Of a stretch of 64,000 nucleotides of DNA, positions 52,845 to 61,018 are shown one piece after another. Under the pieces are notes generated by a model. The model made no database searches. It was not told the DNA's origin and worked only from the letters and a program-made list of their open reading frames with translations. A program made the translations under genes and the position numbers. Each line of letters starts with the position of its first letter. Position 1 is the first letter of the stretch. This DNA comes from VAZQ01 sp963739175 (GTDB lineage Bacteria; Pseudomonadota; Alphaproteobacteria; Rhizobiales; Xanthobacteraceae): positions 372,001 to 436,000 of the forward strand of contig CAVTZH010000008.1 of assembly GCA_963739175.1 (NCBI GenBank), read 5' to 3'.

Positions 52845-54638
52845 ATGAAATTCCGCGAGTTCATCGCACAGCTGAGCGCGCTGCTGCCGAAGATCGTGCA
52901 GCCGAGGGCTCCGCAGAGCCTCGATCTCAAGTCACGCCAGCTGAGCGCGCTGCCGCCGGAGATCGCGCAGTTGACGGCGCTGCAAGCTCTCGATCTCGAT
53001 TACAACCAGCTGAGCATGCTGCCGCCGGAGATCGGGCAGTTGACGGCGCTGCAAGACCTCTCGCTCGATGACAACCGGCTGAGCGCGCTGCCGCCGGAGA
53101 TCGGGCAGCTGACGGCGCTGCAAAGTCTCTATCTGAGCTGGAACCAGCTTGGCGCGGTGCCGCCGGAGATCGGGCAGCTGGCCGCGCTGCAAATCCTCGA
53201 TCTCAATTGCAACCAGCTGCGCACGCTGCCACCGCAGATCGGGCAGCTGGCGGCGCTGGAAAGCCTGTATCTCGGTGAAAACCAACTGAGCGCGCTCCCG
53301 GCGGAGATCGGACAGCTGACCGCGCTGCAAGTCCTCGATCTCGGTGAAAACCAACTGAGCGCGCTCCCGGCGGAGATCGGGCAGCTGACCGCGCTGGAAA
53401 GCCTCCATCTCAATGGAAACCAGCTACGCGCGCTGCCGCCGGAGGTCGGGCAGCTGACGGCGCTGCAAAGTCTCTATCTCGGTGGAAACCAGTTGAGCGA
53501 ACTGCCGCCGGAGATCGGGCAGCTGACGGGGCTGCAAATCCTCGAGCTCAATGGAAACCAGTTGAGCGTGCTGCCGCCGGAGATCGTGCAGCTGACGGGG
53601 CTGCAAATCCTCGATCTCAGTGTAAACCAGTTGAGCGTGCTGCCGCCGGAGGTCGTGCAGCTGACGGCGCTGCAAGACCTCCATCTCAGTGTAAACCAGC
53701 TGAGCGCGCTGCCGCCGGAGATCGTGCAGCTGACGGCGCTGGAATACCTCGATCTCAGTGAAAATCTGCTGAGCGCGCTGCCGCCGGAGATCGTGCAGCT
53801 GACGGGGCTGCAAAGCCTCGATCTCAGCTGGAACCAACTGAGCGCGCTGCCCCCGCAGATCGGAGAGCTGACGGCGCTGCAGGGGCTCTATCTCAGTGGA
53901 TGCCAGCTGAGCGCGCTGCCGCCGGAGATCAAGCGGCTGACGGCGCTGCAGCACCTCGATCTTCGTGGAAACCAGCTGAGCGCGCTGCCCCCGGAGATCG
54001 GGCAACTGACGGCGTTGCAGCGCCTCTATCTCGATGGAACCCGGCTGAGCGCGCTGCCGCCGGAGATCGGGCAACTGACGGCGCTGCAACGCCTCGATCT
54101 CCGAAGAAACCATCTGAGCGCGCTGCCGCCGGAGATCGGGCAGCTGACGGCGCTGCAATACCTCGATCTCCGAGGAAACCAGCTGAGCGCGCTGCCGCCG
54201 GAGATCGGGCGGCTGACGGCGCTGCAAGACCTTGATCTCCGTGGAAACCAGCTGCGTAAGTTGCCGCCCGAGATAGGGCAGCTGACGGCACTGCAAGCCC
54301 TCCATCTGGATGAGAATCAGCGGAACGCGCTGCCGCGGGAGATCGGACAGTTGACGGCGCTGCTGACGTCGGGCGACTTCGACCTCACCGATCTCAACGA
54401 GGCCATAAGGTTCAACCCGAAAGACGCTGCCGCCTACAATAGCCGCGGCACTGCCTGGCACGCCAAGGGCGATCTCGACCGCGCCATCGCTGATTACAAC
54501 GAGGCGATAGGGCTCGATCCGAAATATGCCTTTGCCTACCACAACCGCGGCCTGGCGAAGCGGGCGAAAGGCGATACGGCGGGCGGCGATTCCGACATTG
54601 CAAGCGCGCAGCAAATTCGGCCGGGCATCGGGCCGTGA
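52845..54638 (+). CDS. Leucine-rich-repeat protein with C-terminal TPR repeats
   Basis: 597 residues with no signal peptide. After a short degenerate first unit come about 21 tandem 23-residue repeats (~30-505) of the form LPPEIGQLTALQxLxLxxNQ, the bacterial/plant intracellular-Ras-group LRR consensus. The DNA repeats with a 69-base period, and neighbouring units are very alike (units 15-19 above all), showing recent duplication. A linker (~506-517) leads to two or three TPR units (~518-590): DLNEAIRFNPKDAAAYNSRG, then WHAKGDLDRAIADYNEAIGL and a third partial. The result should be an all-solenoid scaffold for protein binding. No catalytic domain is present. ATG 52845 has a weak upstream site. 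Partner unknown. Confidence 0.92.
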   Translation: MKFREFIAQLSALLPKIVQPRAPQSLDLKSRQLSALPPEIAQLTALQALDLDYNQLSMLPPEIGQLTALQDLSLDDNRLSALPPEIGQLTALQSLYLSWNQLGAVPPEIGQLAALQILDLNCNQLRTLPPQIGQLAALESLYLGENQLSALPAEIGQLTALQVLDLGENQLSALPAEIGQLTALESLHLNGNQLRALPPEVGQLTALQSLYLGGNQLSELPPEIGQLTGLQILELNGNQLSVLPPEIVQLTGLQILDLSVNQLSVLPPEVVQLTALQDLHLSVNQLSALPPEIVQLTALEYLDLSENLLSALPPEIVQLTGLQSLDLSWNQLSALPPQIGELTALQGLYLSGCQLSALPPEIKRLTALQHLDLRGNQLSALPPEIGQLTALQRLYLDGTRLSALPPEIGQLTALQRLDLRRNHLSALPPEIGQLTALQYLDLRGNQLSALPPEIGRLTALQDLDLRGNQLRKLPPEIGQLTALQALHLDENQRNALPREIGQLTALLTSGDFDLTDLNEAIRFNPKDAAAYNSRGTAWHAKGDLDRAIADYNEAIGLDPKYAFAYHNRGLAKRAKGDTAGGDSDIASAQQIRPGIGP

Positions 54639-54662
54639 GCGAAATATCGATGACGCATTGAA

Positions 54663-54732
54663 GTCCGCTTCGGGTCACAAGCAGACATCGCGGTAAGCCG
54701 GCGGCTATGTCCGCTTTGGGCCACAAGCGGAA
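54663..54732. repeat. Palindromic intergenic repeat, copies 5 and 6
   Basis: Copy 5 (54663-54686) GTCCGCTTCGGGTCACAAGC + AGAC; copy 6 (54709-54732) GTCCGCTTTGGGCCACAAGC + GGAA. They stand in tandem 22 bases apart, downstream of the leucine-rich-repeat gene. Confidence 0.72.
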
Positions 54733-54794
54733 ATCCAACGCCGCCCGTGGCGGGAGCGGAGCTGGAATCACCTCTCCCACAGGGAGAGCAAACC

Positions 54795-55244
54795 CTATTT
54801 TACTTTTTCCCATATCAAAGTGTTTATGCTCAATTTTCCATCGGTGTGAAAATGAAATGGAGGCGTCGTGTAGACGAGGCGCTCTCCTTCTCTTGTAACG
54901 GACCTTACTTCAGTTGTTCCAGTCCACACTTCATTCCATGAGATATCGATGTGATGCTTGATCGTTGTCCCGTCGAACTCATAGGTCCCACCATAGGCCG
55001 TCATCGTTCGAAGAAGATCTGCACGCTCTTGGTTCGTTATGCCTTCAATGCTGGTTGGATATGGCCTTGGATTTCTGACGATCAGCACCAACATGCGTCC
55101 ATCATTGCCATAGGTTATGTATCCTTGAGGATTCGGCACGGGAACAATTTCGCCCGTGTCTAATATCTGCCGCCCCTCGACAACAAGCTTGTAAGTGCCG
55201 GATAGGGTGTTGTCGGCGGCGAGACCGGAAAGCGGGGTCGACAC
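54795..55244 (-). CDS. Lipocalin-like domain protein
   Basis: 149 residues. LSGTYKLVVEGRQILDTGEI (~13-33) and PNPQGYITYGNDGRMLVLIV (~38-58) are the typical opening strands of the small lipocalin-like (Lipocalin_5) beta-barrel, followed by GTYEFDGTTIKHHIDISWN. The C-terminal strand is LVYTTPPFHF. No clear Sec signal. These proteins are often found near catabolic or secondary-metabolism genes and some are cyclases or binding proteins, but no function is fixed. It is convergent with the leucine-rich-repeat gene. Confidence 0.82.
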   Translation of the reverse strand: MSTPLSGLAADNTLSGTYKLVVEGRQILDTGEIVPVPNPQGYITYGNDGRMLVLIVRNPRPYPTSIEGITNQERADLLRTMTAYGGTYEFDGTTIKHHIDISWNEVWTGTTEVRSVTREGERLVYTTPPFHFHTDGKLSINTLIWEKVK

Positions 55245-55314
55245 ACTCAGGACTCCAAGATGATGGGCACGCTTTGAACGATCCCCGCTTGTTATTTGCA
55301 GTTCCTCAAAAGCC

Positions 55315-56280
55315 TCAATTTGCCTTGATGCCGGTCGCCTTGACCAATGCGGCGTTCATGCCGATCTCGGCTTTGACGTGCGCGTCAAACTGAGCGGAAG
55401 TCATGACCATCGGGTCAATCCCGATCTTCGCGAGCTTCGCCGCCACGCTTGATGCTTGCAAGACGCTCAGGGTCTCGCGGTGCAACTTGTTGACGATGTC
55501 GCGAGGTGTCTTTACCGGAAGGAATACCCCAAACCAGTTGGGATATTCCGCATCAGCAACTTCTGCTTCCGCCATCGTCGGCACATCCGGCAGCGCGGAA
55601 GCGCGCTCCGGACTGTTCACGGCGAGCGCGAGGAGCTTGCCCTCGCGGATATGCGGCAGCACGATCCCTACTGGGCCAACGAAGAAATCGATTCGCCCTG
55701 CCAACACCTCGGTGATCATTTCCGGGGTTCCCCTGAAGGGGACATGAATGACCTGGATTCCCGAACTGACGCGGAAGCGTTCGGCGCTCAAATGCGTTCC
55801 GCTGCCGACACCCGCCGATGCGAAATTGAGCGCGCCGGGCTTGGCCTTGGCAGCGGCGATGAGGTCGCGCGCTGTCTTGAACCCTTTGACAGGTGAAACG
55901 ACCAGCACATTCGCCGTGACGCCGAGCGGGACGACTGCCGAAAAATCGAGCGCAGGGTCGTAGCTCAGATTCTGCAGCGCTGAAGCAATGGTGTGCGCTG
56001 CCGAGTGTACAAGTAGCGTGTGGCCATCCGGATCAGACTTGGCGACGAAGGCCGTGGCGATGGCCCCTCCCGCGCCAGTGCGGTTTTCCACGATGATTGG
56101 CTGACGGAGCTGGGACGAGAGCTGATCGCCAACCACACGCGCCACAACGTCAACGATGCCGCCGGCTGGAAACGCCACAATCGCCTTGATCGGCCTGGTC
56201 GGCCAAGCCTGTGCGTTCGCCTCCATGTTCGCGAAGACGAAACCAAGAATCGACAGCGATATCGAGAAGATCCGCTTCAT
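55315..56280 (-). CDS. Bug-family (TctC-like) substrate-binding protein
   Basis: 321 residues. Signal peptide: MKRIFSISLSILGFVFANME, with ANAQ at cleavage. Mature part: WPTRPIKAIVAFPAGGIVDV, the PAGGIVD pocket motif, then VENRTGAGGAIATAFVA and LNFASAGVGSGTHLSAERF. GAGGAGGACAAG precedes the ATG at 56280. It is divergent from a frameshifted LysR gene over 137 bases, the third such Bug/LysR arrangement in the window. The ligand is unknown. Confidence 0.9.
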   Translation of the reverse strand: MKRIFSISLSILGFVFANMEANAQAWPTRPIKAIVAFPAGGIVDVVARVVGDQLSSQLRQPIIVENRTGAGGAIATAFVAKSDPDGHTLLVHSAAHTIASALQNLSYDPALDFSAVVPLGVTANVLVVSPVKGFKTARDLIAAAKAKPGALNFASAGVGSGTHLSAERFRVSSGIQVIHVPFRGTPEMITEVLAGRIDFFVGPVGIVLPHIREGKLLALAVNSPERASALPDVPTMAEAEVADAEYPNWFGVFLPVKTPRDIVNKLHRETLSVLQASSVAAKLAKIGIDPMVMTSAQFDAHVKAEIGMNAALVKATGIKAN

Positions 56281-56417
56281 CTTGTCCTCCTCTAAACGTG
56301 TTGGGCAGTGCTGCGGCGTGTTGACCACGTCTTCTGGCGCAACAATGCGCGCAGGGGATTGCACCGTCCAATAGATTGATTGTATCGTTTTTGATGCCGA
56401 TCTGGTATAAGGGAGTC

Positions 56418-57368
56418 ATGGATCTCAGACAGCTTCGGACGTTCGTCACCATTGCCGAACTGGGTACGATGTCCAAGGCCGCGCTGCGGTTGCGGATCGC
56501 ACAACCGGCGTTGTCGCGACAAATTTGGGACCTTGAAAGGGAACTCGGTCTCAAGCTTTTCGATCGGGTCGGTCGCCGTGTCGTGCTCAGCGCCGAAGGC
56601 CAGGAACTGCTTGGAAACTGCCGCAACCTCTTGGGCATGCTAGTTCGCTGACAGACCAGGCCCAGCAACTCCGTGGCGGGGACCGCGGGTTGCTGAAGGT
56701 GAGCGCCTCGGCACACCTGATTGAAAGCGTATTTTCGACATTTCTGCACCGGTACGCCGAACGCTATCCCAACGTGCAGGTGAAACCGATCGAGGCCACA
56801 GGCTTTGAAATTCTTGCCTTGATCGAGCGCGGCGAGGCCAATCTTGGAATTAACCTGGATCAGGTTGTTCCTGCCTGCAACGACCACTTTGGCAGCCATC
56901 CGGTATCGCCTCTTGAATTTTGGGCCGCCTGTCATAGCTCGTTTGAACTCGGAAACGGCGGCTCGATTGAGCTCCGCCGCCTCGCGCCATATCCGCTTGC
57001 TATCGATGGACTCCAGTTTCACGCTTCGCAAGACCTTCGACTCGGCCTGCCATCTCGCCGGCCTCAAACCGAATATTCTGATCGAGAGCCGCTCGCCGTA
57101 CACCTTGCTTGCGCTCGCTGAAGCAGGGCACGGCATCGCAATCGTCCCGTCGTTCGTGCGATTTAATCGCTATGCTTTAAATGCTGTGCCGATCATCCAC
57201 CTGCGCAAGCCGGTTCGCGAGCCGCGCTCGATCTTCTGGGACAAGCGGCGTACAATTCCCCACTACACGCATGATTTTTGCAAAATGATCGCCGACCATA
57301 TGCGCGAGGTACTGCCGACGACGGAGTCGCGCTCGCATAAAATGCACCGAATTAGAGATGACGCATAG
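56418..57368 (+). pseudogene. LysR family transcriptional regulator, two frameshifts
   Basis: About 316 residues when joined. DNA-binding domain: MDLRQLRTFVTIAELGTMSK, then ALRLRIAQPALSRQIWDLE and LFDRVGRRVVLSAEG. A one-base deletion around 56634-56636 breaks it after NCRNLLG (restoring one G gives LLGHASSLTDQAQQLRGG). A one-base T insertion at 56997-56998 breaks the effector domain (removal gives APYPLLSMDSSFTLRKTFD). The final part, LAEAGHGIAIVPSFVRF, is a typical LysR effector-domain block. AAGGGAGTC precedes the ATG, with a TATAAG element just before. Two breaks make true decay more possible here than in the single-break genes, but both joins restore family sequence. Confidence 0.83.
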
Positions 57369-57434
57369 GCGCATGCGGCGAATAAGACTGGGCGGACTCG
57401 GATCGAGTGACCCACTCGGCTGCGTCAAGCGAAC

Positions 57435-57458
57435 GTCTGCTTCGGGTCAAGAGCGGAC
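57435..57458. repeat. Palindromic intergenic repeat, copy 7
   Basis: GTCTGCTTCGGGTCAAGAGC + GGAC, same family as copies 1-6; lies between the LysR and histidine phosphatase genes. Confidence 0.72.
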
Positions 57459-57536
57459 ATCGAGCCGCCCGCTGCGTATCCAGCTAAATCCCGAATTTGT
57501 GGGCTACTATTCTCAAAAGCGGGAGGAGTTTTCAAA

Positions 57537-58169
57537 ATGCTTCGCATTGTGGTCGCGATCGCTCTCACGGTGGCAGGACTTGGCATCAGTGTATCTCACG
57601 CACAGAATCAAACTGTGTCCATCATCATTGTTCGGCACCCCGAAGCCGACAACAAACAACCGACAATTCCGCTCTCTGCTAGAGGTCAGGCACGTGCTGA
57701 GCTGCTCATCCACACGTTGGGTGGTGTGAAGTTCACTCATGCATTCTCAAGCCACACAACGAGATCACGACAGGCTGTCGAACGCGTGGCGGCAATCAAC
57801 AAGCTCTCGGTGGTGCAACTTCCAGCATCGGGTTCAATGTTTGATGGAAAGCCAGTAGACGATCAGACAACACGAAGGGCGCCAATTGAGCCGGTATCGG
57901 AAGCCTTGCTTAAGCTCCCTGCCGGCAGTGTGGCTCTTGTCGGCCTAAACAGCGAAAACATCTACGCTATCCTGAACAAGCTTGGTGTTCCCGTTGCAGC
58001 CTCTGGTCAATCCTGCTCGCCTGGAAGCATGTGCGTCCCTTGCGTCAGCAACGAATGCTACCCAGTGAAAGACTTCGATCACTTGTGGCATGTGGTTCGC
58101 CAACCAAACCGGCCAGAGCCGCTTGCATATCTTGAGCTACGGTACGGTGCTGGTTGGAAAGCCCCGTAG
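57537..58169 (+). CDS. Histidine phosphatase family protein, likely inactive
   Basis: 210 residues. Signal peptide MLRIVVAIALTVAGLGISVS then HAQ, so it is exported. VSIIIVRHPEADN (~27-39) is the RHG/RHxE phosphohistidine motif with Pro at the third position. FSSHTTRSRQAVE (~70-82) is the second phosphate-binding Arg block. At the place of the second catalytic His (usually GHSN), the sequence reads VALVGLNSENIYAIL (~132-146), with Leu for His. That loss suggests a binding or degenerate role rather than catalysis. A Cys-rich loop (SCSPGSMCVPCVSNEC) near residues 162-177 is unusual and may form disulfides. GGGAGGAG precedes the ATG. Confidence 0.82.
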   Translation: MLRIVVAIALTVAGLGISVSHAQNQTVSIIIVRHPEADNKQPTIPLSARGQARAELLIHTLGGVKFTHAFSSHTTRSRQAVERVAAINKLSVVQLPASGSMFDGKPVDDQTTRRAPIEPVSEALLKLPAGSVALVGLNSENIYAILNKLGVPVAASGQSCSPGSMCVPCVSNECYPVKDFDHLWHVVRQPNRPEPLAYLELRYGAGWKAP

Positions 58170-58215
58170 TGCCGGCCAGTGCCCAAGGCACATAAGTTGA
58201 CTCGGCTCGCGGCTT

Positions 58216-58283
58216 GTCCGCTTTGGGTCAACAGCGGACATGGCGAGAGCAAGCTGAGTGTCCGCTTTGGGCCATAAGCAGAA
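58216..58283. repeat. Palindromic intergenic repeat, copies 8 and 9
   Basis: Copy 8 (58216-58239) GTCCGCTTTGGGTCAACAGC + GGAC; copy 9 (58260-58283) GTCCGCTTTGGGCCATAAGC + AGAA. The tandem pair lies just before the P-loop gene and may hold its leader. Confidence 0.72.
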
Positions 58284-58331
58284 GAAATTTCGTTGATAGC
58301 AACGCATGGGATGGGCCATCATCTGCTCTGC

Positions 58332-59036
58332 ATGACCCGCCTCGTTTGTAACATCTGGTCCAAAATTGTGATCGTCGAAGGGATCATGGGATCCGGCAAG
58401 TCGACGACCGTGCTGCGAATTGCTGATCGATTGAAGGCGTCCGGTGTCTCAGTCCTCGGCATTACCGAGGGCACTAGCCCACATCCGATCCGTTTTGATT
58501 GGGACCTGCCGTGGGCGGACATGCCGGCAACGCAACTGGCGAAGTCAGCCGCTGCCTCTTGGTGTGCCTACGCCAATTCTGCCTCGATGTCAGAGAGCAT
58601 CACGGTTGTCGATGGACAGCTTTTCCATGGGAATCTAACGTCACTGTTCCTGCTTGATGCCGACATAACCCTGATTCGTGCCTACGTTCATGATGTGATA
58701 GCTGCCATCAAGCCACTTCGCCCTTTGCTGATCTACTTTCACCAAGATGACGTTGACCGAGCTATTAGAGCGATTGCTACGGAGCGGGGCGATGCATGGG
58801 TGACATATCAGGTCGATTGGAAACTGGCATCGCCGTATGCCGTGAGGCATGGCTTGGCTGGTCTTGAAGGGCTCGTCGAGCTCTATCGCGATTATCGTCA
58901 GCTCACTGACCAGCTCTACATGGAGCTGGATATCCGGAAGATCAGCATCGAGAACTCAGGAAAGGAATGGGCGAAGTATGAAGAGACCATTGATTCTATC
59001 CTGATGAACCCGGCCGGCGACGGGAAGGGGCCATAA
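58332..59036 (+). CDS. P-loop ATPase/kinase-like protein
   Basis: 234 residues from ATG 58332; in-frame starts at 58311 and 58293 (TTG) are possible and none has a clear ribosome-binding site. VIVEGIMGSGKSTTVLRIAD is Walker A at ~14-25 with a following helix. A hydrophobic strand ending in Asp (SITVVDGQLFHG, ~90) fits Walker B, and LLIYFHQDDVDRAI (~132) resembles the base-binding/LID strand of nucleoside or small-molecule kinases. There is no transmembrane segment. The size and order resemble the deoxynucleoside-kinase/thymidylate-kinase fold, but no specific substrate motif is visible. It precedes a GNAT acetyltransferase, a ComB-like phosphatase and a second P-loop gene, all rightward. Confidence 0.78.
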   Translation: MTRLVCNIWSKIVIVEGIMGSGKSTTVLRIADRLKASGVSVLGITEGTSPHPIRFDWDLPWADMPATQLAKSAAASWCAYANSASMSESITVVDGQLFHGNLTSLFLLDADITLIRAYVHDVIAAIKPLRPLLIYFHQDDVDRAIRAIATERGDAWVTYQVDWKLASPYAVRHGLAGLEGLVELYRDYRQLTDQLYMELDIRKISIENSGKEWAKYEETIDSILMNPAGDGKGP

Positions 59037-59133
59037 CCACACGTGAGCAACTGCAATAATTCTCGGGTGCGGTGTGGCCCAAGCTCTCCACTGCCGTATA
59101 GGTGGCAGTCTCTAAGATACCCAGGCCAAGTGC

Positions 59134-59613
59134 ATGAACGATAGAGTGCAACGCCTGCGACGCGACTTGACTGAAGCGGTCGCCCCACCGACCTACCCGA
59201 CTGGCTATCGCGTGCGGACGTTTTCCGCTGACGATGCGCCGGCGGTTCACCGCCTGCTTGAGGTCGGCTATGCGCAGGGCGGAGGCGACGTTGGGGCATT
59301 TGAAGAGTGGTGGCCCAGCCTTCGAGATGACGACGAGTTTGCCCCCGACCTTTGTTTCCTCGCGGTCGATGAGCGGCAGGTCATTGTTGGAGTCGCTCAA
59401 TGCTGGACCAGTGCCTTCATCAAAGACTTGGTTGTCCATCCACTGGCGCGTCGGCGCGGAATTGCGACGGCACTGCTGAGGAAAGTGTTCTGGGAATTTC
59501 AGCAGCTGGGCGTGAAGCATGTCGATTTGAAAGTTCAGCTGGACAATCTGACGGGTGCAGTCCGCTTGTATGAAGTACTGGGAATGCGAGAAGTAGCGCT
59601 CGACGGGTCGTGA
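59134..59613 (+). CDS. GNAT family N-acetyltransferase
   Basis: 159 residues. Strand/helix opening is YRVRTFSADDAPAVHRLLEV (~24-44). The acetyl-CoA pyrophosphate loop is HPLARRRGIATALLRKVFWE (~105-124), matching R/Q-x-x-G-x-G/A, after strand FIKDLVV. VDLKVQLDNLTGAVRLYEVL, then GMREVAL, is the closing motif of the fold. It acetylates an amine of an unknown small molecule or peptide. It stands 25 bases before the ComB-like gene and about 98 bases after the P-loop gene, so the four genes could share a transcript. Confidence 0.92.
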   Translation: MNDRVQRLRRDLTEAVAPPTYPTGYRVRTFSADDAPAVHRLLEVGYAQGGGDVGAFEEWWPSLRDDDEFAPDLCFLAVDERQVIVGVAQCWTSAFIKDLVVHPLARRRGIATALLRKVFWEFQQLGVKHVDLKVQLDNLTGAVRLYEVLGMREVALDGS

Positions 59614-59637
59614 GGGCTTTCACGCAAGAGGGCAGCA

Positions 59638-60351
59638 ATGTCATCAGCGGTCTGCGAGTGGGGACCAGAAGATGCCCGTAAGTTCGACGGCAGCGTGGGT
59701 GCACTCGTCATTGTCGACGTACTGTCGTTCTCGACGTGCGTCGACATTGCGGTGTCGCGCGGGGCAATCGTCTATCCATTTCACTATCGTGATCCGGCTG
59801 CGGCAATGGAAGCAGCGGGGGTGCTTAGCGCTGAGGTAGCCGGTCCGCGAGGCAGTGCAAACCACCGGTTCAGCCTATCGCCTGCGTCTCTTGCCTCGAT
59901 CGCGCCTGACACCAGGCTTGTGCTACCCAGCCCAAACGGTTCGGCCATCTCAGCAGCTGTGCGCTCTGTGCCTGTCCTCACTGGCTGTTTGAGAAATGCG
60001 CGAGCCGTGGCGAAGGGGGCGATCGATATCGCGGAAGGCCGCTCCATAGCCGTGATCCCTGCGGGCGAGCGCTGGCCCGAGGGAGGGCTGCGTCCCGCAA
60101 TAGAAGACCTGATCGGGGCAGGCGCCATAATCGATGCGCTGGGATTGCCATGTTCTCCCGAGGCCGAGGTTGCACGGCAGGCCCATCGCAGCGCTCGGTC
60201 GCGCTTGGCGAGCTTGCTCCGCAAGTGTGGGTCAGGTCGGGAGCTTATTGACCGCGGGTTCCCCCAAGATGTGGAAGTGGCGCTTGAATTGAATGTCAGT
60301 GCGACGGTCCCTATTCTTGCCGATGGCGCTTATATCGCGAGGCGAGCGTGA
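59638..60351 (+). CDS. 2-phosphosulfolactate phosphatase family protein (ComB-like)
   Basis: 237 residues. Family motifs in order: LVIVDVLSFSTCVDIA (~23-38), LPSPNGSAIS (~96-105), TGCLRNARAVAKGA (~115-128), IPAGERWPEGGLRPA (~140-154) and EDLIGAGAIIDAL (~156-168). The archaeal ComB dephosphorylates 2-phosphosulfolactate in coenzyme M synthesis; bacterial members mostly lack a known role. No ComA or ComC partner is nearby, so coenzyme M synthesis is not supported. GTGA at the end overlaps the start of the P-loop kinase, showing tight coupling with a phosphotransfer enzyme. The substrate is probably a phosphorylated organic acid (inference). Confidence 0.88.
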   Translation: MSSAVCEWGPEDARKFDGSVGALVIVDVLSFSTCVDIAVSRGAIVYPFHYRDPAAAMEAAGVLSAEVAGPRGSANHRFSLSPASLASIAPDTRLVLPSPNGSAISAAVRSVPVLTGCLRNARAVAKGAIDIAEGRSIAVIPAGERWPEGGLRPAIEDLIGAGAIIDALGLPCSPEAEVARQAHRSARSRLASLLRKCGSGRELIDRGFPQDVEVALELNVSATVPILADGAYIARRA

Positions 60352-60995
60352 TCATCGTTGCCGAAGGCGCAAGCGCAGCAGGCAAGACGACTTGGTGCCG
60401 AAAGATGCCTCGCGATCAAGTTCTCTTCGAAGGCGAGCCTGCGGCGAACCCAGCTCCACCGGGCGCCAGCGATCGGCTCCCTCCCGATCCTCTCGCTGTC
60501 GCCGAATACTGGGCCAGCGAAAATGCGCGTCGGTGGTCGACGGCTCGCGCGATTTCAGAGCGCTGCGGCTGGGTCGTCTGCGACACCGATCCGTTCAAGC
60601 TTCACTATAGCTGGACGCTCTGGGTCACAGGCCTTTCATCATTGGAATATTGGCAGCGATCCCTGGAGTTCTCCAGACAAGCGTTCGCAGACGGAAGGCT
60701 CGGGCTGCCCGATCTGGTTTTCTTTGCCGACGTCGATGCGGACACGCTGCGCCGGCAGAAGTCTGCTGATCTCATGAAGACACGCAGCCGCCACGAGAGG
60801 CACATCCGCATCTCCCCCTCACTCAAGCGCTGGTATGTCGCGATGGCTGCTCTCGATCCTGCCCGCGTCGAGTTCCAGTTGCCGGTGAATGCCCCCGAGG
60901 CTGGGCATCTGCAATTGGGCCGACGTGGGGCAGGATCGGGAGCGGCGGTTTTTGATCGCTTCATGGCTGAACTGGAAAGCCTGCGTGCGGACTGA
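60348..60995 (+). CDS. P-loop kinase-like protein
   Basis: 215 residues, GTG start overlapping the ComB-like stop. EGASAAGKTTWCRK (~6-19) is Walker A (GxxxxGKT at 7-14). GWVVCDTDPFKLHYSW (~75-90) has the acidic DTDP motif typical of small-molecule or nucleotide kinases, and FFADVDADTLRRQKSADL (~123-140) followed by RSRHERHIRIS looks like a LID with clustered Arg/His residues for phosphate transfer. The overall order (P-loop, DxD, LID) resembles uncharacterised cytoplasmic kinases. Coupling to ComB-like phosphatase suggests opposing or sequential phosphate steps on one metabolite. Confidence 0.8.
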   Translation: MIIVAEGASAAGKTTWCRKMPRDQVLFEGEPAANPAPPGASDRLPPDPLAVAEYWASENARRWSTARAISERCGWVVCDTDPFKLHYSWTLWVTGLSSLEYWQRSLEFSRQAFADGRLGLPDLVFFADVDADTLRRQKSADLMKTRSRHERHIRISPSLKRWYVAMAALDPARVEFQLPVNAPEAGHLQLGRRGAGSGAAVFDRFMAELESLRAD

Positions 60996-61018
60996 GCGAG
61001 TGGCGACTGTTGGCGCAG

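Noticed and set aside
52929..54370. Possible CRISPR array, because of the regular 69-base periodicity
   Set aside because: Units are coding without unique spacers and translate to LRR repeats; there is no cas gene.
53424..54614. A repetitive LQRRQLPDLRRQRAQ-type leftward protein
   Set aside because: It is the reverse-strand reading of the 69-base leucine-rich-repeat array; the plus strand matches the LRR consensus and has the TPR tail.
54707..54898. Short frames beginning MSALGHKR- or MSAYDP-like, also near 50549, 58137, 61060 and 63138
   Set aside because: They are readings through the palindromic intergenic repeats, not genes.
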